NCBI RefSeq assembly: GCF_022759005.1
Contig: NZ_JAEMQA010000084.1
Coordinates: 1-40,757, forward strand
Direction: 5' to 3'
From: Sulfuricurvum sp.
GTDB taxonomy: Bacteria > Campylobacterota > Campylobacteria > Campylobacterales > Sulfurimonadaceae
Length of the DNA: 40,757 nucleotides
This document shows positions 10,434-20,188 of the stretch, piece after piece; within the stretch, counting starts at the first letter, position 1; each line of letters opens with the position of its first letter. A program made the translations under genes and the position numbers. The notes beneath the pieces were generated by a model. That model worked only from the letters and a program-made list of their open reading frames with translations. It did no database searches and was not told where the DNA came from.

Positions 10434-10882
10434 CGTTTTCCTCCCAAAATACCCGCTCCCGCAATCGCTGTTGAACGATCCGCAGCATAAAGGCGCGCAC
10501 CGTTTTTGAGATCGTATTTCCAAATCGGAGCCGAAGCTTTAAAATCTTCGACAAATTTCTCGATCGTCTCCAATGCGACACGACGCTTCGGCGAAAATAC
10601 CGCTGCAATATAGGAGCTTTCATGCACCAAAACATCCCCTCGACTGTGCGCCATTTTGAGCTTCGCACCAAGAACTTCTGTCTTGGTTTGCCATGCATCA
10701 AACCAACTAGAGAGAATCGGCTCATATACATCGAAACTCAATCCCTCAATACCGTCCTCTTCGCGTACCGTACCGATAAAAGGGATATACGCACCGTAGT
10801 TGTATTGCGACTCTTCCGCGTACCAGCGGGTAATGATTTCGGGGACGTTCAATGCCCCCTCATAAAGCTCTAACGTACTCAT
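10430..10882 (-). CDS. moaE: molybdopterin synthase catalytic subunit
   Basis: YGAYIPFIGTVREEDG, VHESSYIAAVFSPKRRVALE, PIWKYDLKNG. Start at the fourth codon of the supplied ORF is likely. Confidence 0.92.
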   Translation of the reverse strand: MSTLELYEGALNVPEIITRWYAEESQYNYGAYIPFIGTVREEDGIEGLSFDVYEPILSSWFDAWQTKTEVLGAKLKMAHSRGDVLVHESSYIAAVFSPKRRVALETIEKFVEDFKASAPIWKYDLKNGARLYAADRSTAIAGAGILGGKR

Positions 10883-11100
10883 CCGCCGCACACCGGAGGA
10901 AGAAGCGATACTTTATCTCCGTCTTTGAGAGGCGTATCGAGAGTCGATACCAACGTATCGTTGACGGCTACCGCGCAGTTTTCGATCCACTGTGCCATTT
11001 CGCTATCGTGTTTCAATACTTCAGCAATATCATGCAACGATGCGGCGTCCAATGTGAGCGGAGCCTTTTGGATCGGTCCTAAAAATTCGATTGTCACCAT
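10879..11100 (-). CDS. moaD: molybdopterin synthase sulfur carrier subunit
   Basis: Small beta-grasp-like protein ending LLPPVCGG; start moved to ATG at 11100 (MVTIEFLGPI). Confidence 0.9.
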   Translation of the reverse strand: MVTIEFLGPIQKAPLTLDAASLHDIAEVLKHDSEMAQWIENCAVAVNDTLVSTLDTPLKDGDKVSLLPPVCGG

Positions 11101-11173
11101 AATAATTTCCGTAGTTAAATTGGATAAATTATAGCGAATGATCAATAACAATCCCTTGTTAGCTATGGGTTAG

Positions 11174-11179
11174 TATAAT
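11174..11179 (+). promoter_or_regulatory. candidate -10 box (TATAAT) for mqnA
   Basis: Exact TATAAT about 105 nt upstream of the GTG start; no clear -35 identified. Confidence 0.4.
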
Positions 11180-11195
11180 ACATTCATATTTTAAC

Positions 11196-11219
11196 GCCAA
11201 AGGGATACATCCCTTTGGC
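11196..11219 (+). promoter_or_regulatory. hairpin in the mqnA 5' leader
   Basis: GCCAAAGGGA-TACA-TCCCTTTGGC, perfect 10-bp stem, followed by CCTTG-CAGCA-CAAGG and TGCCT-CTATCA-AGGCA. Confidence 0.55.
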
Positions 11220-11284
11220 TACCCTTGCAGCACAAGGCACTAAAGCTTGCCTCTATCAAGGCAGAAGTTTAAAGAGGATTAGGT

Positions 11285-11965
11285 GTGATTTTCGGAAAAA
11301 TTGATTTTATAAACCTTTTGCCGTTTCATGTTTTTATTAAACGCTATACGAGGAGCACCCGATTTCACCAAAGCCTCCATTACCATAAAGGGGTCCCCTC
11401 GGCGCTCAACCGTGAGTTTGCCATGCGGCGAATCGATGCGGCGTTTATCTCCAGTATCACTGCCAAAAATTGCTACCACTTCGGAGTCGGAATCGTCGCA
11501 CAGCGCGAAGTGCTGAGCGTCCTTTCACTTCCCAATGCGGACAAAGCGGATGAGGATTCGGCAACCTCCAATCTCTTGGCTCAGATTTTAGACGTTCACG
11601 GAGAGGTGCTGATCGGAGACAAAGCGTTACGCTACTACTACAGTGGCGGTGAGCATATCGATTTAGGTGCACTTTGGCATAAACGGACAGGTTTGCCGTT
11701 TGTTTTTGCTCTGCTGTGCACCCATCATCACACCGACGACCTTCGCCGACTTAGCCATGCGTTTGTTTCTAAAAAGGTGAAAATTCCCTATTATATACTG
11801 ATGGAAGCGTCTCGCCGAAGTGGACTTACCCCTGCACAAATTATCCATTATCTAAAATTTATCAGCTACAAAGTTGGGGTGAAAGAAACGAGAGGATATA
11901 AACGATTTGTGGGAGAGGCGAAAAGGAGGGGGTTAAATCCCTCTCTTTCAAAGATTAGATATTAG
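11285..11965 (+). CDS. mqnA: MqnA-like chorismate dehydratase (futalosine menaquinone pathway)
   Basis: 226 aa, GTG start; KIDFINLLPFHVFIKRY, EFAMRRIDAAFISSI, LIGDKAL, DLGALWHKRTGLPFVFAL. Confidence 0.85.
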   Translation: MIFGKIDFINLLPFHVFIKRYTRSTRFHQSLHYHKGVPSALNREFAMRRIDAAFISSITAKNCYHFGVGIVAQREVLSVLSLPNADKADEDSATSNLLAQILDVHGEVLIGDKALRYYYSGGEHIDLGALWHKRTGLPFVFALLCTHHHTDDLRRLSHAFVSKKVKIPYYILMEASRRSGLTPAQIIHYLKFISYKVGVKETRGYKRFVGEAKRRGLNPSLSKIRY

Positions 11966-13344
11966 TGATTCAATAGCGCTTCGATACGAGCCAACGTCTC
12001 ATCAACACCGATAATCGCCATCACCGTATCGAGTCCCGGTCCTGAGAGTTTCCCCATAAGGGCAATACGGAGCGGCTGACCGATTTTCCCGAAACCGATT
12101 TCGAGTTTTGCGACCACCTCTTCCATTACATGGTGGTAGTCGCTCGGCAAGTGAAGTTCGGAAGCATTGCGCAACGCTTCGGCAAATGTTTTGAGGATCA
12201 TCGGGGATTCCTCTTTGTACCCTTTTTTGAGTGCCGCTTCATCAAACATCTCAGGACGTACCAAAATCTCGTTGATCTGAGCGGCCATCTCGACGAGAGT
12301 TTTGGAACGCTCTTTGAGAGCATCAAGCAAAATTTCGCGTTTATCGTGGCTGACCAGCATCACCCCATGAAACTCCAACAGTTCGCACAATTTGTCATTC
12401 GGGGTATTTTTGATGTAGTGGGCATTGAGCCAGTCGAGTTTTTCGACGTTATAGACCGATGCGGAGCGGTTGATATCGTTCGGATCGAAAAGCTCCAACA
12501 TCTCTTTCATCGAAAAAATCTCCTGATCGCCGTGACTCCATCCCAAACGGACCAAGAAGTTGAGCAACGCTTCAGGGGTATATCCGAGCGTTTTGTACGC
12601 CATGACGTCGGTAGCACCGTCCCGTTTTGAGAGCTTCTTCCCCTCGTGATTGTGAATCATCGGAACATGGAAAAATCGCGGTATCGGGAACCCGAGCGCT
12701 TCATACACGACCATCTGTTTAGGGGTATTGGAGAGGTGATCGTCGCCTCGTATAACATCAGTTACCCCCATCAGCGCATCATCGACGGCGACAACAAAGT
12801 TATACGTCGGCGTCCCGTCCGCGCGGGCAATAATGAAGTCATCCAAGATGTCAGCAACATTAAACACCACATCCCCTTTGACCCCGTCATGCACGGTAAT
12901 CGTCCCCTCTAACGGCGCTTTGATACGGATAACCGCTTCACGTCCTTCCGGCGGAGTTCCGGTAAAATCGCGATAGCGGTTGTCGTATTTCGGTCGCTCT
13001 TTACGAGCGCTCTGCTCTTCACGCAAGGCATCGAGTTCTTCACGGGTCATATAACATTTATACGCTTTGCCGCTGTCAAGAAGCTTTTGGACATACTCTT
13101 GGTAGATCGCCAAACGTGAGGACTGATATTCGATCGTTCCGTCATGCTCCAATCCCACCCATTTAAACGCTTCGACGATCGCAAGAGCGGCCGCTTCATC
13201 GTTACGGCTAAAATCGGTATCTTCGATACGGAGCAAAAATTTTCCGCCGTTGCGGCGCGCCCACAAATAGTTGAGCAAAGCGGTTCGTAAACCGCCTATA
13301 TGTAAATACCCTGTCGGGCTTGGGGCAAATCTGGTAACTATCAT
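11962..13344 (-). CDS. gltX: glutamyl-tRNA synthetase
   Basis: RFAPSPTGYLHIGGLRTALLNYL (HIGH-type) and KLSKRDGA (KMSKS-type). Confidence 0.96.
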   Translation of the reverse strand: MIVTRFAPSPTGYLHIGGLRTALLNYLWARRNGGKFLLRIEDTDFSRNDEAAALAIVEAFKWVGLEHDGTIEYQSSRLAIYQEYVQKLLDSGKAYKCYMTREELDALREEQSARKERPKYDNRYRDFTGTPPEGREAVIRIKAPLEGTITVHDGVKGDVVFNVADILDDFIIARADGTPTYNFVVAVDDALMGVTDVIRGDDHLSNTPKQMVVYEALGFPIPRFFHVPMIHNHEGKKLSKRDGATDVMAYKTLGYTPEALLNFLVRLGWSHGDQEIFSMKEMLELFDPNDINRSASVYNVEKLDWLNAHYIKNTPNDKLCELLEFHGVMLVSHDKREILLDALKERSKTLVEMAAQINEILVRPEMFDEAALKKGYKEESPMILKTFAEALRNASELHLPSDYHHVMEEVVAKLEIGFGKIGQPLRIALMGKLSGPGLDTVMAIIGVDETLARIEALLNH

Positions 13345-13435
13345 CGGTTAATCCTTTGTGGATACAATGTCGGAATTTTAGTTAAGGCTTTGTTAAAAGC
13401 GGGTAAAATAGAAAACTTTGACTTAGGAGTATCAA

Positions 13436-14269
13436 TTGCGCTCATTCACCCTTTCGGCATTACTAGCCACTTTTTTATGGAGTGCCCCGATCGGCGGTGT
13501 CGCCGTTCTCGTCAAAAACAGCCCCATTACGTTGTATGAAGTACAGCAAGAGATGAAACAAAGCGGAACTGGCGCAAACCAAAGCGCCGATACCCTCATC
13601 CGTAAAAAGCTCGAACAGCTTGAAGCGGCAGAAAAAAAGATCACGGTGAGCTCCACCGAGATTGATGAAGAATTAGCCCGTATGGCAGCCCAAAACAACC
13701 TCTCTAAAGAGCAGTTTTTAAATGCGATGCAGACGGTCCGTGGCTTGAGCGAAAAAGAACTTCGCGGCAAAATCGAAGAGAGTATCAAAGGGCAAAAACT
13801 TTATAGTGCTATCGCATTTTCAAAAATGTCTCAGCCGAGCGCTGAAGAGGAAAATGAATACTATCAACTCCATTTGGACGATTTTTCACGACCCGAAAGC
13901 TTTGAGGTAACGACCTACGTCTCTCCGTCCCAAGAAGCTTTGGCAGCTAAGATTGCCGATCCGATGCGCCATATCGAAGCGATTGAAAGCAAAGACGAAA
14001 CAATCCCGTTCGCTAAAATCAACCCTCAATTGGCACAACTTCTCAACAAAATACCTAACGGGAGCTTCGGACCAATCCTCCCGAACGGAAAAAACGGTTT
14101 TATGAGCTTTTATATGCGTGATAAAATCAATGTCGTAACAGAGAACGTTGATTCAGTACGCCCTCAAATCGATAATATGATCATGGGAGAAAAACGTAAT
14201 CAGGTGCTTAACGATTATTTTACCCGCCTTCGTCTCAGCGCAGATATCAAAGTATTGCGTCTCCCTTAA
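13436..14269 (+). CDS. SurA/PEB4-like periplasmic foldase
   Basis: TTG start, signal peptide, SurA_N-like helices (VLVKNSPITLYEVQQEM...LIRKKLEQLEA) and PPIC-like C-terminus. Confidence 0.8.
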   Translation: MRSFTLSALLATFLWSAPIGGVAVLVKNSPITLYEVQQEMKQSGTGANQSADTLIRKKLEQLEAAEKKITVSSTEIDEELARMAAQNNLSKEQFLNAMQTVRGLSEKELRGKIEESIKGQKLYSAIAFSKMSQPSAEEENEYYQLHLDDFSRPESFEVTTYVSPSQEALAAKIADPMRHIEAIESKDETIPFAKINPQLAQLLNKIPNGSFGPILPNGKNGFMSFYMRDKINVVTENVDSVRPQIDNMIMGEKRNQVLNDYFTRLRLSADIKVLRLP

Positions 14270-14348
14270 ATCAGAGAGCTGCTTTTTATTTTACGACCAT
14301 CTCGTGGGTGGGTGAGTGGTTACGAAAAAAGGGGAATTACAGCGGCAA

Positions 14349-15689
14349 TCAGCCGTTGTAATTTTCGAGATATTTGGTATCGAAGTGATTATTGATGAAA
14401 TCGGGGTTTTTCATCATTTTCATGTGAAACGGAATCGTTGTTTTGATCCCCGTGATCGTAAATTCGCTGAGCGCTCGGTGCATTCTCTTAATCGCATCAT
14501 CACGATCTTTTCCGTAAACGATCAATTTTCCGATCATCGAATCGTACGTCGGAGGGACAATGTATCCCGCGTGGGCGTGGGTATCGATACGGACATTACG
14601 TCCGCCCGGAGCGATCCACTGTGTGATTTTTCCCGGACACGGCAAAAATTTCACCGGATCTTCGGCGGTAATACGACACTCAATCGAGTGTCCGGTGAGA
14701 ACCACGCTTTCTTGGCTCGGAAGCGCCTCACCCTCTGCCACGCGGATCATCATCTCGATCAAGTCAAGCCCACTCACCATCTCGGAGACGCAGTGTTCTA
14801 CTTGAAGACGGGTATTCATCTCCATAAAGTAGAAATTTTTATCGGCATCGAGAAGATACTCGAATGTCCCTGCGCCCTCATATTTGATGTATTTGGTGGC
14901 ACGAACCGCCGAGGCGTGCAACTCTGCACGGATTTCAGGAGTCAACGCTACTGCAGGGGATTCTTCGATCAGCTTTTGGTGACGGCGCTGCATAGAACAG
15001 TCACGCTCGCCGATGTGCAATACGTTGCCGTGGCTGTCCGCGATCACCTGAACTTCGATATGGCGAGGATTTTTAATGAATTTCTCCATGTAAATCGTAC
15101 CGTCACCGAATGCACCGATCGCTTCCGCTTCGGCCGCCAAAAAGGCGTTTTCGATATAGCTTTCGTCTTCGACAACACGCATACCGCGTCCACCGCCGCC
15201 GGCTGCGGCTTTGAGGATAACCGGATAACCGACCTCTTTGGCGCGTACTTTTGCTTCGGCGATGTCTTTGATCGCACCATCAGATCCCGGAACGACCGGA
15301 ACGCCTGCGGCGATCATCACCTCTTTGGCTTTGGATTTATCCGACATCATCACCATAACTTCGGGAGTCGGTCCGATAAATTTGATCCCGTGGTGGGTAC
15401 AAATCTCTACAAAATGTTGGTTTTCAGACAAAAACCCGTATCCTGGAAATACCGCGTCACATCCGCTGATTTCACACGCCGCAATAATAGCGGGGATATT
15501 GAGATAACTTTGAGAGCTTGGAGCCCCACCGATACAAATCGCTGCATCGGCAAGCTTCAAATAGGATGCCTCTTTATCGGCAGTGGAGTAGACCGCTACC
15601 GCTTCTTTTCCCATCTCTTTGATTGTACGAATGGCACGAAGCGCGATTTCACCACGATTCGCGACTAAAATACGTTTGATCTCTGCCAT
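14349..15689 (-). CDS. accC: acetyl-CoA carboxylase biotin carboxylase subunit
   Basis: RILVANRGEIALRAIRT, KAAAGGGGRGMRVV, HIEVQVIADSHGNVLHIGERDCSMQRRHQKLIEESP, MEMNTRLQVEH. Confidence 0.98.
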   Translation of the reverse strand: MAEIKRILVANRGEIALRAIRTIKEMGKEAVAVYSTADKEASYLKLADAAICIGGAPSSQSYLNIPAIIAACEISGCDAVFPGYGFLSENQHFVEICTHHGIKFIGPTPEVMVMMSDKSKAKEVMIAAGVPVVPGSDGAIKDIAEAKVRAKEVGYPVILKAAAGGGGRGMRVVEDESYIENAFLAAEAEAIGAFGDGTIYMEKFIKNPRHIEVQVIADSHGNVLHIGERDCSMQRRHQKLIEESPAVALTPEIRAELHASAVRATKYIKYEGAGTFEYLLDADKNFYFMEMNTRLQVEHCVSEMVSGLDLIEMMIRVAEGEALPSQESVVLTGHSIECRITAEDPVKFLPCPGKITQWIAPGGRNVRIDTHAHAGYIVPPTYDSMIGKLIVYGKDRDDAIKRMHRALSEFTITGIKTTIPFHMKMMKNPDFINNHFDTKYLENYNG

Positions 15690-15692
15690 GAT

Positions 15693-16151
15693 TTAGAGCT
15701 TCTTGACAGCAAATAACGGCATATCGTATTCGACTGCTTGAGCATCAGATACCAAAATACTCACGATTTCGCAATCAAATTCAGCTTCCAATTCATTCAT
15801 AATTTTCATTGCTTCCAAAACAGCGATCACTTGTCCTTTTTTAACACGGTCACCAACTTTGACAAACGGAGCCGAATCCGGTGACGGAGCCGCATAAAAT
15901 GTCCCTACCATAGGTGAGAGGATCATGTCTCCGGTATGAACCGGCGCAGCAGGAGCAGCGGCTTCAATCACAGCCGCCGGCGCAGCAGGGGCTGTCGCAG
16001 CAACCGCCACCGGAGCAGCCATAGCTGGTGCGGCAGCCACACCGATATTTTTTTCAAGTTCAATCGAAAAAGCGTCTTGAGTAATTTTTAATTTTGAAAG
16101 AGTACTTGCATCAAACTCTTGCAAAAGGGCTTTAATTTGTTTCATATCCAT
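15693..16151 (-). CDS. accB: biotin carboxyl carrier protein
   Basis: Ala/Pro-rich linker and VLEAMKIMNELEA biotinylation motif. Confidence 0.97.
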   Translation of the reverse strand: MDMKQIKALLQEFDASTLSKLKITQDAFSIELEKNIGVAAAPAMAAPVAVAATAPAAPAAVIEAAAPAAPVHTGDMILSPMVGTFYAAPSPDSAPFVKVGDRVKKGQVIAVLEAMKIMNELEAEFDCEIVSILVSDAQAVEYDMPLFAVKKL

Positions 16152-16223
16152 TGGAAAATGCTCCTAAAAGTAGGGTAATAGATGTGCTATACTACCACAA
16201 ATAAAATTAACAACGGATAGAAG

Positions 16224-16784
16224 ATGGGTCTTAAAAGCGACGGATGGATACGAGAAAAGGCGTTAAACGAGGAGATGATTACCCCGTTTTGTGAAGATCA
16301 AGTGGGAGTCGGCGTCGTCAGTTACGGGCTTAGTTCGTACGGTTATGATATCCGCGTGACGAATGAATTCAAAATTTTTACCAATCTAAATTCGACGGTC
16401 GTCGATCCGAAACATTTTGACGATATGAACGTCGTCGATTTTGTCGGGGATGTCTGTATCGTTCCCCCTAACTCGTTTGCATTGGCACGTACAGTGGAGT
16501 ATTTCAAAATCCCTCGTGACGTTTTAGCGATCTGCTTGGGAAAATCAACCTATGCACGCTGCGGAATCATCGTCAACGTCACCCCGTTCGAACCCGAATT
16601 CGAAGGGCACATCACGATCGAAATTTCCAACACTACGCCGCTTCCGGCCAAAATTTATGCCAACGAGGGGATTGCACAAGTACTCTTTTTGCAAGGGGAT
16701 GAAATGTGTGAAACATCCTACAAAGACAAAAGCGGAAAATACCAAGGGCAAGAGGGGATTACCCTTCCACGGATTTTAAATTAA
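16224..16784 (+). CDS. dcd: dCTP deaminase
   Basis: [67 protein letters not shown]. Confidence 0.97.
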   Translation: MGLKSDGWIREKALNEEMITPFCEDQVGVGVVSYGLSSYGYDIRVTNEFKIFTNLNSTVVDPKHFDDMNVVDFVGDVCIVPPNSFALARTVEYFKIPRDVLAICLGKSTYARCGIIVNVTPFEPEFEGHITIEISNTTPLPAKIYANEGIAQVLFLQGDEMCETSYKDKSGKYQGQEGITLPRILN

Positions 16785-16827
16785 GTAATGGTATAATTTC
16801 GATAAATTTCCACGCAAGGACACTCAA

Positions 16828-17064
16828 ATGTTGCACGAATACCGCGATGTTATCACTCACATGAAAGAAAACGGTGCGGCAAATGCCCACTTTTTGAAAG
16901 TTTTTGACAAACACAACGAACTTGATAACCAAATCACAAAGGCTGAAAACGGCGAAATTCCGTTGAGCGATCTTGAACTCGAAAAACTAAAAAAAGAAAA
17001 ACTATCACTTAAAGACGAAGCATACGCTATGATCATTGCGTATAAAAAAGAGCACAATCTCTAA
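16828..17064 (+). CDS. DUF465 family small protein
   Basis: 78 aa; MLHEYRDVITHMKENGAANAHFLKVFDKHNELDNQI...LKKEKLSLKDEAYAMI. Confidence 0.85.
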   Translation: MLHEYRDVITHMKENGAANAHFLKVFDKHNELDNQITKAENGEIPLSDLELEKLKKEKLSLKDEAYAMIIAYKKEHNL

Positions 17065-17070
17065 AACTTC

Positions 17071-17089
17071 TCTCCCTTTTGAAGGGAGA
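17071..17089 (+). terminator. candidate terminator hairpin after the DUF465 gene
   Basis: TCTCCCTT-TTG-AAGGGAGA, 8-bp stem; weak U-tract. Confidence 0.4.
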
Positions 17090-17189
17090 ACTTATCCTTC
17101 TATACTCAATCCGCATCAAAAAATTTCCTTTTTAAGCTTTAATATAGATACGATTTATTTTTTATGATTTTATTTTGTTGGGGTTATCC

Positions 17190-17705
17190 ATGCAAACTTC
17201 GTTTACTGCACTAGCCGATTTTGGACGAGCGCTGCTGAAACATCCGACCCTTTCCGAAGGGCTCCACATGATTTCTGAATATGCCAAGCAAGTCAGCGGG
17301 GCTGAACGCTGCTCTATTTTTATCTACAATCCGAAAATTCAAATGCTGTGGACAACGTTGGCTGACGGTATCGAAAAAATCATGGTACACAAAGATGACG
17401 GGATTGTCGGGCATACCCTCAAAGAGGGAAAACCTATTTTGGTCAACAACCCCTATGAGGATGAACGGTTTTTACATACTATCGACAATAAAACGGGGTT
17501 TGTCACGGAAAACATCGCATCTATCCCCATTTTTGTTTCTGCCCGTCATATTATCGGTGTGTTTCAGCTCCTGAATAAACCGGGAGGATTTTCCAAGGAA
17601 GATGCAAAATTTATGATCTTTTTTGCACATTATATCAGCGGGTATCTAGAGCTTGCTATGCTCTTTGATGATGAAGCTACTTTACTAAAAAAAGGGGTAG
17701 AATGA
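17190..17705 (+). CDS. stand-alone GAF domain protein
   Basis: GAF signature (AERCSIFIYNPKIQMLWTTLADGIEK...GIVGHTLKEGKPILVNNPYEDERF). ATG at 17190 preferred over TTG at 17175. Confidence 0.85.
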   Translation: MQTSFTALADFGRALLKHPTLSEGLHMISEYAKQVSGAERCSIFIYNPKIQMLWTTLADGIEKIMVHKDDGIVGHTLKEGKPILVNNPYEDERFLHTIDNKTGFVTENIASIPIFVSARHIIGVFQLLNKPGGFSKEDAKFMIFFAHYISGYLELAMLFDDEATLLKKGVE

Positions 17706-18196
17706 GTTTAGAAATCTACAAACGGATTGCCGATTTCGGTAAAAAACTGAGCGGTCTGGATCATATCGAAGAGGCGTTACCGACGATCGCGGAAGAGGCA
17801 AAAGCGATTGTCAATGCCGAACGCTGTTCCATCTTTATCGTCGATCGCGAGGGAGGAATGCTATGGACAAAACTGAGTGACGGAATCGGACGTATCGCTA
17901 TCGGAATCGATTCGGGAATCGTCGGCGATACCGTTTTGAAAAAAGCAGTGCAACTTGTCAATACACCGTATGAAGACAGTCGGTTTTTGGCGAAAATCGA
18001 TGAAAAAAGCGGTTTTGTAACCCGTAATATCCTCGCCATCCCCATCTTCAACTCTCGCCAAGAGGTGATCGGTGTTATCCAGCTTCTCAATAAATACAAC
18101 GGAGATTTTGATGACAAAGACGAGGGGATTATGAGCTTTTTTGCAAATTACGTTAGCGGAACATTAGAACTCGCCTTGTTGTTGGAGAAGAAGTAA
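17702..18196 (+). CDS. stand-alone GAF domain protein, tandem paralogue
   Basis: Collinear with the preceding protein (NAERCSIFIVDREGGMLWTKLSDGIGR...GIVGDTV...VNTPYEDSRF); ATGA overlap. Confidence 0.87.
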   Translation: MSLEIYKRIADFGKKLSGLDHIEEALPTIAEEAKAIVNAERCSIFIVDREGGMLWTKLSDGIGRIAIGIDSGIVGDTVLKKAVQLVNTPYEDSRFLAKIDEKSGFVTRNILAIPIFNSRQEVIGVIQLLNKYNGDFDDKDEGIMSFFANYVSGTLELALLLEKK

Positions 18197-18206
18197 TTCT
18201 TCTCTT

Positions 18207-18260
18207 CGTCATTCCCGTGAAGACGGGAATCTAGCTGGATGCCCGCCTACGCGGGTATGA
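18207..18260. repeat. REP/BIME-like palindromic element
   Basis: gtcATTCCCGT-GAAG-ACGGGAATctagctggatgCCCGC-CTAC-GCGGGtatgac: two hairpins inside terminal GTCAT/ATGAC, in a convergent intergenic gap. Confidence 0.8.
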
Positions 18261-18265
18261 CAACA

Positions 18266-20071
18266 TTACAATAATTCCCGCTTTATCCAATGACTGAGGA
18301 CATAAAGTCCCCAGACATGCTGTTTAAATTTCCCTCGTCTGGCTAACTCCAAGTATTCTTCAATCACTTCGGGATAGAACAATCCCGTTTTTTCATTCAC
18401 TTCCCGTATCAAATCCAACCGTCCAGAGGCGATCAACCACTCCATGTAGGGGTTAGCAAACCCTTTTTTACGCCGATCGATAATCTCATCGCCAAGATAG
18501 TTTCGGGCAATCTGCTTGAGAAGTGTTTTACTCTTCCCGCTACCGATACGAAGTGCGGGATCAACCAAGAGCACCGTCTCGGCAAGCCGATGATCCAAAA
18601 ACGGCGTCCGCGCTTCGAGGGTGTGCGCCATCGAAACCCGATCCAGTTTACTCAAAAAATGCTCTCCGACAAAGAGTTTCAAGTCGATCATGCTGTACCA
18701 AATGCTTGGATCGGTGTGTCCCGTTTTTTCAAATTCATCCCGATATTTCTGTAAAAATCGGAGTGATTCATTATCCCGAACATTGCGGCGAAAGAGCTTA
18801 TTTTGCTGCAAATCGGTAAATTTTTCCCCCGAAGTGCGAAACAGCAGCGTCTCATCAAACACCCGCTTGTACCACTCCCATTCACGATTCATCGAAAAAT
18901 GGCTGTGAAAATATTTTTTGAGCCAGTTTTTATGGTGAAGCGATGCGGCTTTTTCGATGTCGAGATACTCGAAATACTGCCGATACCCCAAAAATAGTTC
19001 GTCCGAACCTTCCCCACTGAGGAGGACTTTGTACCCATTCTCGCCGATTTTTTGCATCAGCAGATACAGAGGCAACGCGGCGGGATCATTGAGTGGCTCA
19101 TCCATATGGACCAACAGCTCATCCAAATGCTTATCGAAATCGTTTTGAGAAATAACCACCTCGGTGTGCGCTAACCCTAAATATTCCGCCGTAATTGCCG
19201 CATTACGCCGCTCGTCATACGCGCCGTATTCATCGTACCCGAGAGTAAAAACGGGGAGTTTCTTCCCCTGAGCTGAAGCGACGGCGCAAATCATCGCACT
19301 GTCCAAACCGCCCGAGAGAAGCGCCGCAATCGGCGCATCCGTATCCAGACGAGCGGAGATGGAGCGATGCAACTCTTTTTCGATCCGTTGCAACGCATCC
19401 TCACGATCCGTGATTACGGAAGATGGAGTATTGAGTAGATCGTAATAGCGGTGCTTGGTAAGGATACCGTGTTCATAACAGAGCCATTCGCCGCTCTCTA
19501 ATTTTTCGATCCCCTCATAAAACGTATGGGGCGGCGTGGGGGCTAAAAAGGAGAGATAGGAGTGAAGTGCCTCATCGTTGAGTCGAACCGACGATAAAAA
19601 AGGTTTGATCGCCTTGATCTCCGAAGCGAAAACCAATGCCTCTTTTCCTTGATAATAAAAAAGGGGCTTTTTTCCGAATCGATCTCGCACGAGATAGCAT
19701 TTGTCCCCATCTACCAAAGCAAACGCGAACATCCCCTCCAGATACTCAACACATCCAATCCCCCACCGCGCATACGCCGCCAAAATCACTTCGGTGTCGC
19801 TCTGCGTTTCCCAATGGTGCGGGTTCAGCTGTTCTCGCAATGCCGCATGATTGTAAATCTCGCCGTTAAAACTGATAAGAACTTTTTCTCTGCGCATCGG
19901 CTGATGGGAACGGGGATGATTGTCGGTGATGGAGAGGCGCTGATGGGCTAAAAAAAGATTTTCTTGCTCAACGATACCGCAATGGTCGCGTCCTCGATGA
20001 GAGAGTGTCTGGAGGGCGGTACGGGCTTTTTGCGGGCTATACTCACCGATGATTCCAAATACTCCGCACAC
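18266..20071 (-). CDS. asnB: asparagine synthase (glutamine-hydrolysing)
   Basis: N-terminal MCGVFGIIGEY Ntn glutaminase; ALLSGGLDSAMICAVA, LSGEGSDELFLGYRQY, EARTPFLDHRLAE. Confidence 0.93.
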   Translation of the reverse strand: MCGVFGIIGEYSPQKARTALQTLSHRGRDHCGIVEQENLFLAHQRLSITDNHPRSHQPMRREKVLISFNGEIYNHAALREQLNPHHWETQSDTEVILAAYARWGIGCVEYLEGMFAFALVDGDKCYLVRDRFGKKPLFYYQGKEALVFASEIKAIKPFLSSVRLNDEALHSYLSFLAPTPPHTFYEGIEKLESGEWLCYEHGILTKHRYYDLLNTPSSVITDREDALQRIEKELHRSISARLDTDAPIAALLSGGLDSAMICAVASAQGKKLPVFTLGYDEYGAYDERRNAAITAEYLGLAHTEVVISQNDFDKHLDELLVHMDEPLNDPAALPLYLLMQKIGENGYKVLLSGEGSDELFLGYRQYFEYLDIEKAASLHHKNWLKKYFHSHFSMNREWEWYKRVFDETLLFRTSGEKFTDLQQNKLFRRNVRDNESLRFLQKYRDEFEKTGHTDPSIWYSMIDLKLFVGEHFLSKLDRVSMAHTLEARTPFLDHRLAETVLLVDPALRIGSGKSKTLLKQIARNYLGDEIIDRRKKGFANPYMEWLIASGRLDLIREVNEKTGLFYPEVIEEYLELARRGKFKQHVWGLYVLSHWIKRELL

Positions 20072-20188
20072 GCCAACCCTTTTTGGTGCAATTATACGCC
20101 ATAAGCCCTAAGAAAATTTTTGCCTTAAATATCTTATAATGAAGCTATTCATGTTACCATCAATATTTAGCAAGGAAATAACCGTTTT

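Noticed and set aside
10434-10523. 30-aa N-terminal extension of moeA overlapping moaE
   Set aside because: Internal ATG at 10433 gives a normal MoeA start and a 4-bp ATGA overlap; the extension is Cys/Gly-rich and out-of-frame moaE sequence.
14316-15668. 450-aa plus-strand ORF opposite accC
   Set aside because: Antisense to a highly conserved biotin carboxylase; no recognisable motifs; typical shadow ORF from codon bias.
19636-19951. Small plus-strand ORFs within asnB
   Set aside because: Antisense to the AsnB N-terminal domain; no supporting signals.
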